Positions 12,687-19,894 of a stretch of 23,909 nucleotides of DNA are shown one piece after another; the stretch's first letter is position 1; each line of letters starts with the position of its first letter. The notes beneath the pieces are model-generated. The model was not told the origin of the DNA. It saw nothing but the letters and a program-made list of their open reading frames with translations, and searched no databases. The stretch lies in the NCBI GenBank assembly GCA_905214735.1, contig CAJMNI010000039.1, positions 1 to 23,909 of the forward strand. Reading direction: 5' to 3'. The position numbers and the translations under genes are program-made. The DNA is from an uncultured bacterium (GTDB lineage Bacteria; Bacteroidota; Bacteroidia; Bacteroidales; Muribaculaceae).

Positions 12687-14198
12687 TTATTTCCTTTCAG
12701 GAGCGGCTGATGCCGGATTTTCCGGTCGAGCGGGCCACGGGAAATTGGAAGGATTCAGGGTGAGATGGATGTTCTTATGCCCCATCCGCACCTCGACATA
12801 TTCCGTCAGCCTCTTTCTTTCTGTCGGGTTCAACCCTTCCGGAGCGTTTACGAAGACCATGTTGACCGTGTCGACACTCTGGTAATCCACAGCCGAAGCC
12901 ACCATCTGCGAGAGAGCTATGTCGCGGATCGTCGGGAACAATACTTTGATTTCCGGAGTGATCCTTACGCTTTCGTCGGTGAACTGCTTGTGGAGTGCCA
13001 CCATCGCTTTCAGAGAGTCTATTTCCATTTGCCTGTCGGCAATCTCGGATTGCATGAGCTGATAGAACTTGTCGGCGCTCTCCTCTTTATATGAGCTGTT
13101 GTCGAGCGAGAAACCCTGCTTGATGTTCAGAATCGTTCCTCCGAGTCCAAGGGAATCGAGTTTGTTGACCATTGCCAACTGCAGCGAATCTTTCGGTAGC
13201 GCCTCGCCGATAAGCGTAACGTCGATATAGCGTTTTCCTCCGTCTACATATTCCTTATGGCTAAGAAGCTGAGTGTTGGGGAAAACCATCTCTTTCTGCA
13301 CGAAGGCGTCGGCCTTCTGGAGGAAGATGCTGTTGCTTATCATCACCACTGTGAGATAGACAGAGATCCCGACCATGGCCACAATTACGGAATAGGCGAT
13401 GGTCTGCACCCGTTTTGCGCGTTTTTCATTCTGATAGACCACATGTTTGAACTTCATCAGTTTCACCCCAATCCAGGTTGCCACGAGGATGAAGATCATG
13501 TTGGTGAGGAAGAGATAGAGGGCTCCGAGGAAAAATTTCATCTGGAGTGTGGCGAGGCCGTAGCCGGCCGTGCAGAGAGGAGGCATGAGAGATGTGGCGA
13601 TCGCTACTCCCGGAAGCACCTGCCCTTTGTTTTTCGCCGCGATGCTTAGAATGCCGGCCGCTCCGCCGAAGAGGGCCACGAAAACGTCGTAGATCGATGG
13701 GGAGGTGCGGGCAAGCAGCTGGCTTGAACCCTCATATTGCGGTGAGATGAGAAAATAGAGCGCGGAAGCGAGCAGCGATCCAATCACGGCCGCCGATATA
13801 TTTTTCAATCCTTTTGAAAGGAGGTTGAAATCCTGGATGCCGATGCCGAGCCCCATGCCGATGATCGGGCCCATCAGCGGAGATATGAGCATGGCGCCGA
13901 TTATGACGGCCACAGAGTTGGTGTTGAGTCCGAGCGAGGCGATGAATATCGCGAAGATCAGGATCAGCAGCTGGCTACCCTTGAACGACACCGACGAACG
14001 TATGCTCGCCTCTATGTCGGCCTGCGATTCAAGATCGTTTTTGACGTTGAAGTAGCGGCCGAGATTTTTCAGCAACGTCTTGAATCTATCCTTCACCGAC
14101 ATTGCGGATGTTTCCGAAGAGGAAGAAACAGATGCTGTGCCCGTCGTTTTATTCTCGTTGGCAATGGCCGATATATCTTTTGATGGTTCTGAATTCAT
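12687..14198 (-). CDS. DUF389 inner-membrane protein
   Basis: The protein has a cytoplasmic N-terminal stretch of about 80 residues rich in Ser, Thr and charged residues, then about six hydrophobic helices between residues 75 and 285. The first two helices carry the DUF389 hallmarks GLNTNSVAVIIGAMLISPLM and GPIIGMGLGIG; later come GVAIATSLMPPLCTAGYGLA and a final helix before the C-terminal domain. The C-terminal 200 residues are soluble, with short Leu-rich segments and a Pro-rich end. The molecular role of DUF389 proteins is not settled. The gene overlaps the in-frame extension of the T9SS gene by one base at its stop (TAATG) and is divergent from dapA. Length (503 aa) is typical of the Bacteroidales versions, which have the extra soluble tail. 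Confidence 0.85.
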   Translation of the reverse strand: MNSEPSKDISAIANENKTTGTASVSSSSETSAMSVKDRFKTLLKNLGRYFNVKNDLESQADIEASIRSSVSFKGSQLLILIFAIFIASLGLNTNSVAVIIGAMLISPLMGPIIGMGLGIGIQDFNLLSKGLKNISAAVIGSLLASALYFLISPQYEGSSQLLARTSPSIYDVFVALFGGAAGILSIAAKNKGQVLPGVAIATSLMPPLCTAGYGLATLQMKFFLGALYLFLTNMIFILVATWIGVKLMKFKHVVYQNEKRAKRVQTIAYSVIVAMVGISVYLTVVMISNSIFLQKADAFVQKEMVFPNTQLLSHKEYVDGGKRYIDVTLIGEALPKDSLQLAMVNKLDSLGLGGTILNIKQGFSLDNSSYKEESADKFYQLMQSEIADRQMEIDSLKAMVALHKQFTDESVRITPEIKVLFPTIRDIALSQMVASAVDYQSVDTVNMVFVNAPEGLNPTERKRLTEYVEVRMGHKNIHLTLNPSNFPWPARPENPASAAPERK

Positions 14199-14334
14199 GT
14201 TTTTGAAAGTTTGGTCAGAGTGAAATCAAGTGAATAGACACATAGTATCAACAATCCGAACTGAAAAATTATCGAATCGTTGTCGAAATAGTCACCCTAT
14301 ATATGCTAAAAGCTCCTAAAAGGAAATATTGAAA

Positions 14335-14366
14335 TTTGCAGAGACGGTTTTTTTACACTAAATTTG
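14335..14366 (+). promoter_or_regulatory. Promoter of the dapA-dnaG operon (Bacteroidota type)
   Basis: TTTG at 14335-14338, a 20-base spacer and TAAATTTG at 14359-14366 match the consensus exactly. Transcription should begin near 14373, so the ATG at 14371 would be outside the message. This decides the dapA start in favour of 14422. Confidence 0.75.
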
Positions 14367-14421
14367 CATAATGTGCGAACTCGGTGCGCACATTCAACAG
14401 AGAAATACTTTTATCACCCGT

Positions 14422-15318
14422 ATGGCTACAATAGATCTCAAGGGACTCGGAGTGGCGCTGATCACTCCCTTCCGCAAAGATAAAAATATAGATTTCAAGG
14501 CGCTGGAGAACATGGTCGAATATATTGTCGACAATGGCGCGGATTATATAGTGGTGCTCGGCACCACTGCCGAGACTCCCACCCTTTCCGAAGAGGAGAA
14601 GTGCGAAGTTAGGCGTTTTGTCGTGGAGAAGAATGCCGGCAGGGTTCCTCTTGTGGTCGGTTTCGGCGGCAACAACACGATGCGCCTTGTGGAAGAGATC
14701 AAATCAGCCGATCTTTCCGGGTTCTCGGCCATATTGTCGGCTGCGCCCTATTATAACAAACCGTCGCAGGAGGGAATTTATCAACATTTTCGCGAAGTTG
14801 CGCTCAATTCCGAGCTTCCGGTAGTGCTTTATAATGTGCCGGGACGAACGGGCATCAATATCAAAGCGTCGACCACTCTCCGGCTTGCTCACGAATTTGA
14901 GAATATCATCGGCATCAAGGAGGCTTCGGGCGATTTCAAGCAAATCGAGGAAATCATCAACCACAAGCCTGAGATGTTTCAGGTTGTGTCGGGCGATGAC
15001 GCTCTTACCTATCCTCTGATTTCGCTCGGCGCCGTCGGAGTGATTTCTGTAGTCGGCAACGCCTTCCCGTCGGAATTCGGCAAAATGGTGAGGCTCTGTC
15101 TCGACGGCAATTTCAAGGAAGCCCTGCCTATCCATTACAGATTCTCGAGGCTTTATGACGAACTCTTCGTCGACGGCAATCCGGCAGGAGTTAAATCCCT
15201 GCTCCATTCTATGGGAATGATAGAAAATGAACTCCGCCTTCCGCTTGTGCCGACCAGAATGGAGACCGGCGACGAACTTCGCAATATCCTCGCCGAACTG
15301 ATGCACCGTAATGATTGA
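14422..15318 (+). CDS. dapA: 4-hydroxy-tetrahydrodipicolinate synthase
   Basis: DapA condenses pyruvate with aspartate semialdehyde, the first committed step to diaminopimelate and lysine. The 298-aa length and all active-site parts are present: GTTAETPTLS (Thr48-Thr49), VVLYNVPGRTG with Tyr137, and the Schiff-base lysine Lys166 in GIKEASGD, then VSGDDALTYPL and GAVGVISVVGN. I chose the ATG at 14422 (MATIDLKGLGVALITPF) because it matches the family start and because the promoter places the message start after the earlier ATG at 14371. The stop codon overlaps the dnaG start by 8 bases, so translation is probably coupled. Confidence 0.97.
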   Translation: MATIDLKGLGVALITPFRKDKNIDFKALENMVEYIVDNGADYIVVLGTTAETPTLSEEEKCEVRRFVVEKNAGRVPLVVGFGGNNTMRLVEEIKSADLSGFSAILSAAPYYNKPSQEGIYQHFREVALNSELPVVLYNVPGRTGINIKASTTLRLAHEFENIIGIKEASGDFKQIEEIINHKPEMFQVVSGDDALTYPLISLGAVGVISVVGNAFPSEFGKMVRLCLDGNFKEALPIHYRFSRLYDELFVDGNPAGVKSLLHSMGMIENELRLPLVPTRMETGDELRNILAELMHRND

Positions 15319-17575
15319 TCCGGCTACAGTTCAGCGCATCAAGGACACCGCCGACATCGTCGACGTGGTGAGCGATTACGTCCATCTGATAAAGCGGGGC
15401 GCCAACTATATGGGGCTCTGCCCTTTCCATAACGAGCGAACGCCATCCTTCTCTGTCAACAGAAGGAAAAATTTCTGCTATTGCTTCTCTTGCAAAAAAG
15501 GGGGATCTCCGGTCAACTTCATAATGGAAAAGGAGGGGCTCACCTATTACGAGGCCCTGCTTCATCTGGCCAAGAAATATGGCATAGAGGTGGTGGAAAA
15601 GGAGCTCACCGATGATGAGCGCAAGCGCCAGTCGGAACGAGAGGCGATGCTCCTTGCCAATGAATGGGCCATGCAGCAGATGGAATCCGACCTACGCGAC
15701 ACCGACGAAGGACGCGACATAGGTCTCGCCTACTTCACGCAGCGTCGTGTCACCGACGAAGCGATCAAGGCGTTCCATCTCGGATATGCCATCGACAATG
15801 GTCGCCATCTCGTCTCAAAAGCGCGCTCTGCCGGATATGATGTCGAAGTCCTGAAGAAGCTTGGGCTTATCGGCGTCTCCCAGGAGGGCGGCAGGGAATA
15901 CGACCGTTTTAGAGGAAGGGTGATTTTTCCGATTCTTAACACAGCCGGAAAGACTATCGCTTTCGGCGGCCGCGACCTTAAAGGTGGACTGGCAAAATAT
16001 ATAAATTCACCGGAATCCGACCTTTATAAGAAGAGCAACGAGCTTTACGGAATCTTTCAGGCCCGCTCGGCAATTGTCAACGAGAACAAATGTTATCTCG
16101 TGGAGGGGTACATGGACGTTATCGGAATGTGGCAGTCGGGAATGAAGAATGTGGTGGCATCCTCCGGCACGGCTCTGACCGACGGCCAGATAGCCATGAT
16201 CCATCGTTTCACCGACAACATCACCCTAATTTATGATGGTGACGCCGCCGGCATCAAGGCGTCGCTCCGAGGCATCGACATGCTTCTGAGCCATCGGCTG
16301 AACGTGAAGGTGCTCCTGCTGCCCGACAATGACGATCCCGACTCGTTTGCCAAAAAGCATACACCCGACGAGTTCCGGGAATATGTGGCAACCCACGAGA
16401 CGGATATCATCCGGTATAAGGCAAACGTGATGCTCGCCGACATCAAAAACGATCCGCAAAAAAGGATTTCCGCAGTCAACAGCGTGGTTGAATCCATAGC
16501 CCATATTCCGGATCCGGTGTCGCGAGATGTCTACGTGCAGGAATGCAGCTCGATTCTCGGTATCCCCGACACCACGATAGCAAAATCAGTGGCTCGGGCG
16601 CGCGCTGTGCTTGTCGACAAATATAAGAAGGAACGCGAGTGGAAACGGGTTGCGTCAGATGCCGTAACCCGGCAACAGCCCGCCCCTCCCGCGCAGCAAG
16701 GGGGCGGAGCTACGGGTTCGCCTAATGTCGGTGTCGTGACCGCGCAGCAGCAGAGTGACCAATCGTCGCAACCATTGAATGCCCGGCCTCAGCAACAGCC
16801 GCAACAGGGAATTGCCGCTTCGCATAATGCCTTCTATCCTCTCGAACGCCAGGTGATGAAATATTGCGTGCGCTATGGTTTTTTGCGTTGCGTGATGTTG
16901 ATTGACGAAAACGGCAATGCTTCGGGAGAATCGCTCGATGTGGTGGATTATGTAAGCGAAGAGTTGAAAGCCGACTCCATCACTTTCGGAATGTCGGTCT
17001 ACAACCGTATCCTTTCTTTGCTTATCGACATGAAAGAGGAGTTCGCAAGATATATGGAACATGAAAATGCCAATATCGACGAAGAACTCAATCGGATGCG
17101 AAAAGAGGGGTTCGACAAAATTGCCGCTGAAGATCTGACGGTGTCGCAGATTGACTCCAAAGAGAAGAAACTGGAGGAAGAGCTATCCCGGATTCGTCAG
17201 GAAAAGATTATGGAGCTGACCCGCGACTATCCGGGGCGCCAGCTTGCCAGCCATGAGGATGACGAAGTCCGCAACGCCGCACTCGATTTGCTCAGGGAGC
17301 GCCATCAGCTGAGCGCTATCTATACGAAAGATGGTGCGGCGGAAAAGATTGAAGACCGTCTCCATATTCTCGTGCCCCGTGCCGTAGTGGAATGGAAAAG
17401 CGAACTGCTGAATATTCAGCTCAAGGAATTGCTGAAGAAATTCCATGACATTTCCGGCCATGGTGACCTTGAGGAGGAGCGTCGTCTGCAGATGCAACTC
17501 AATTCGCTGATGAAACTGCGTTCGGAGGTGGCCAAAAATATCGGCGAGAGAATCCTGCAACCCGACCGCAAATAA
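15311..17575 (+). CDS. dnaG: DNA primase DnaG, with long Gln/Pro-rich linker
   Basis: DnaG makes the RNA primers for replication. The N-terminal CHC2 zinc domain has Cys37, His40, Cys58 and Cys61. The TOPRIM catalytic core has Glu265 in VEGYMDV and Asp309 and Asp311 in YDGDAAG. After the core, residues about 452-503 form a low-complexity linker rich in Gln, Pro, Ala and Gly, leading to a helical C-terminal region expected to bind the DnaB helicase. At 754 aa the protein is clearly longer than E. coli DnaG (581 aa), mainly through the linker and the helical C-terminal part, which includes a charged Lys/Glu-rich stretch around residues 580-660. It overlaps dapA by 8 bases and converges on miaA with 18 bases between. 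Confidence 0.96.
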   Translation: MIDPATVQRIKDTADIVDVVSDYVHLIKRGANYMGLCPFHNERTPSFSVNRRKNFCYCFSCKKGGSPVNFIMEKEGLTYYEALLHLAKKYGIEVVEKELTDDERKRQSEREAMLLANEWAMQQMESDLRDTDEGRDIGLAYFTQRRVTDEAIKAFHLGYAIDNGRHLVSKARSAGYDVEVLKKLGLIGVSQEGGREYDRFRGRVIFPILNTAGKTIAFGGRDLKGGLAKYINSPESDLYKKSNELYGIFQARSAIVNENKCYLVEGYMDVIGMWQSGMKNVVASSGTALTDGQIAMIHRFTDNITLIYDGDAAGIKASLRGIDMLLSHRLNVKVLLLPDNDDPDSFAKKHTPDEFREYVATHETDIIRYKANVMLADIKNDPQKRISAVNSVVESIAHIPDPVSRDVYVQECSSILGIPDTTIAKSVARARAVLVDKYKKEREWKRVASDAVTRQQPAPPAQQGGGATGSPNVGVVTAQQQSDQSSQPLNARPQQQPQQGIAASHNAFYPLERQVMKYCVRYGFLRCVMLIDENGNASGESLDVVDYVSEELKADSITFGMSVYNRILSLLIDMKEEFARYMEHENANIDEELNRMRKEGFDKIAAEDLTVSQIDSKEKKLEEELSRIRQEKIMELTRDYPGRQLASHEDDEVRNAALDLLRERHQLSAIYTKDGAAEKIEDRLHILVPRAVVEWKSELLNIQLKELLKKFHDISGHGDLEEERRLQMQLNSLMKLRSEVAKNIGERILQPDRK

Positions 17576-17593
17576 TTCTATCCGCAAACAATT

Positions 17594-18508
17594 CTAACCT
17601 ATAAGGCTGCGGACCTCGGAAATAAACTCCTCATCGTCCATGTCAAAGGGCAGCCAATGGATTTTGGTTCCCCGCTTTTCCATGCCCCGGAACCATGTCA
17701 TCTGGCGCTTGGCAAACTGGTGGATTGCAGTTTCCAGATCGTGCACCATCTCATCGTATGAAATCCGGCCTATTGCATAAAGGGTGACAAACTTGTATTC
17801 CAGACCGTAATAAATGAGATTTTCAGCTTTGACACCGCTTTCGATAAGGCCTTTAATCTCTTCGACCATCCCTTCGTCGAGACGCGCGTGAAGACGGCGC
17901 GTGATCAAGGAGCGTCGCACATCGCGAGGCAAATCAATCCCTACAACCAGGCAGTCGAGCGGTTTGGCGCTATCGCGGCCGACGAAGGCCGCTTCTTCCG
18001 GATGCTGCCGGTAATATTCCTGGATTTCTATAGCTCTTATAGCCCGTTTTGCAGTGTCGGTGTCGGTGGTGTTGTGGAGTTCCTTGTATCCTGAAAGAAT
18101 GGCGGTGAGCTCTTCGAGGCTTTTCCCTGCGAGAGACTCACGCAATGATTTGTTTTCCGGAACGTCGGGTAGACTCACGCCTCTCACTGCGTTCTCGACA
18201 TACATTCCCGTGCCACCGCAAATCACAGGGATTGCGCCGCGCTGCTGAATATCATCGTAAGCCTTTCTGAAATCCTTGAGATAACGGTGGAGATTATATT
18301 TCTCGCCGGCGTCGGCTATGTCAATCAGGTGATACGGGATTTCGCAATATTCCTCGATATCCTTGCCGGTGCCTATATTCATGCCGCGGTAGACCTGTCG
18401 CGAATCGGCAGAGATTATTTCGCCGCCGATTTCCCGAGCGAGCATTACCGCGCGGCGTGTCTTGCCCGATGCGGTCGGCCCGACGATTGCTACTGACGAC
18501 TTTCCCAT
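17594..18508 (-). CDS. miaA: tRNA dimethylallyltransferase
   Basis: MiaA adds a dimethylallyl group to A37 of tRNAs that read codons starting with U. The P-loop GPTASGKT is at residues 10-17, followed by ISADSRQVYRGMNIGTGK, the family motif with the catalytic Asp. CGGTGMYVEN and AKRAIRAIEI come next, and the C-terminal motif AIHQFAKRQMTWFRGME is clear. Length (304 aa) is standard. The C-terminal segment IYYGLEYKFVTLYAIGRI resembles one of the two MiaA versions often found in Bacteroidales; whether a second copy exists cannot be seen here. The start ATG lies 19 bases inside the end of the upstream membrane-protein gene, implying coupled translation. Confidence 0.95.
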   Translation of the reverse strand: MGKSSVAIVGPTASGKTRRAVMLAREIGGEIISADSRQVYRGMNIGTGKDIEEYCEIPYHLIDIADAGEKYNLHRYLKDFRKAYDDIQQRGAIPVICGGTGMYVENAVRGVSLPDVPENKSLRESLAGKSLEELTAILSGYKELHNTTDTDTAKRAIRAIEIQEYYRQHPEEAAFVGRDSAKPLDCLVVGIDLPRDVRRSLITRRLHARLDEGMVEEIKGLIESGVKAENLIYYGLEYKFVTLYAIGRISYDEMVHDLETAIHQFAKRQMTWFRGMEKRGTKIHWLPFDMDDEEFISEVRSLIG

Positions 18509-19851
18509 TCTCCGTTGTTTTTCTTGCCGAAGCGTTTATGCCACCATCGGCGGATATGGAATCCTCGCGTGTCGGAATTGAACATCGAGATCCTTATCCA
18601 TTTGTCGTCCTGGAAATCGTAGTTGTTCTTCCGGATGTCAACGAGGTCATAAGTCGGGGTGTAGGATTTTGCTTTTATCTTCCGATAGCCTCGTTCGTCA
18701 AAAAGTTTCTGGGTTATGATGATGGTAGTGATGCGCGTGATGTCTGACAGTAACGTCTTCGAAAGCCCCGTGGGACATTCGTTATAGACCATTTTCACGA
18801 AATCGAAGTCAAGCCATTCGCCGTTGAGCTTCATCACCGGGCACACTCCATCTTCCGGATTCACGAAATAGGCATACCGGAGAAGACGGTGCTTCATAAT
18901 GTCTTGCGAGCGGCGTCCGAAGAGGAAACGGAGTTCTCCATCGTGGATCCCGCTCATACGCACCGCTATGTCGCGCACCTCCTGGGTGGTGATACCGTTC
19001 GCATTTCGCTTTGTGACAAACGGAGTGTCTGTTATTTGGTTATTAGGTGTCGACGGGTCGGCGGTTTGCGCGTTGAGAAATATCTTGTTGCCGCAGATTA
19101 TGTAGAAACGAAGATATGTCTTGGAGGTCATATCGGAAAGTTCTTCCTCAGTGATGATCTCTCCGTTTTCCTTCAGTTCAAGGTAGATGTTATAATATCT
19201 GGATGCGAAATACAGAAGATCGAGCAAACAGAATATCAGATTGAGCCATAGGAAAACATACCAGTCGCGGCTGTTGATATTGATGTTGGCATAGACTCCG
19301 ATATAATAAGCCCAAACCAAAACCGACAGGATGCCTGAAAACCAGATCAGGTTGACAAGCTGATATTTTGATTCAGAGGCGAGGATCTCACCGAGTTTGC
19401 CGCGCTCGATTGCCAGTCCTTTCGTCAGTTTGCAGTCGGTGCAGATTGTCAGGTTGCTTCGGCGCAGATAGACGATCAGAAGTGTCACGAAGCAAATCGG
19501 GTCGAGCAGTAAGGCCGGAATATATGGGTCGGCAAAAAAGGATAGTTCCTGCGGAATCTTTATTAAGTTCCAGATGTTTAGAACATTCAGGATAATAGAG
19601 ATGAAAGAATAGGATATCATGCAGAAGAAGAGAGAGTAAGGCACCATCATGCACGACGACTGCTTGCTCAGCTTGTTGTTGTAGACAAACGTGTAAAGCA
19701 CAGCAGCGGAAATCAGGCCTACAATCGGAGAAAAGTAGAACGGCAGAAGCCTCGACAGGAAAAGACTTCCCATCAAGACAAGCAGACCGATCGCGAAATT
19801 CTTATATATCGCAATCAACTGCTGACCGTTTACTTTTTCCAGTTCTTTCAT
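18490..19851 (-). CDS. Conserved multi-pass membrane protein of unknown function
   Basis: I do not recognise a named family. The 453-aa protein has about six hydrophobic segments near residues 17-35, 38-57, 68-90, 108-127, 165-188 and 198-217. Between the fourth and fifth is a soluble loop with Cys-x2-Cys (CTDC) followed by KGLAIERGKLGEILASESKYQL, which could be half of a metal site. The C-terminal 230 residues are soluble, mixed alpha/beta, with SKTYLRFYIICGNKIFLN and a basic end (RRWWHKRFGKK). It follows the DPP-IV gene by 43 bases with no terminator seen and overlaps miaA by 19 bases, so the three genes are probably co-transcribed. The tight coupling to miaA is the only hint about its role. 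Confidence 0.8.
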   Translation of the reverse strand: MKELEKVNGQQLIAIYKNFAIGLLVLMGSLFLSRLLPFYFSPIVGLISAAVLYTFVYNNKLSKQSSCMMVPYSLFFCMISYSFISIILNVLNIWNLIKIPQELSFFADPYIPALLLDPICFVTLLIVYLRRSNLTICTDCKLTKGLAIERGKLGEILASESKYQLVNLIWFSGILSVLVWAYYIGVYANININSRDWYVFLWLNLIFCLLDLLYFASRYYNIYLELKENGEIITEEELSDMTSKTYLRFYIICGNKIFLNAQTADPSTPNNQITDTPFVTKRNANGITTQEVRDIAVRMSGIHDGELRFLFGRRSQDIMKHRLLRYAYFVNPEDGVCPVMKLNGEWLDFDFVKMVYNECPTGLSKTLLSDITRITTIIITQKLFDERGYRKIKAKSYTPTYDLVDIRKNNYDFQDDKWIRISMFNSDTRGFHIRRWWHKRFGKKNNGEWESRQ

Positions 19852-19894
19852 GCTGTTATAAGCTTATATCTTTTTCTATCTCTATCCTTCTTCC

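Noticed and set aside
14371..14421. Upstream in-frame ATG as the dapA start (17 extra residues)
   Set aside because: The promoter predicts transcription starting at about 14373, and the extra residues do not match DapA N-termini.
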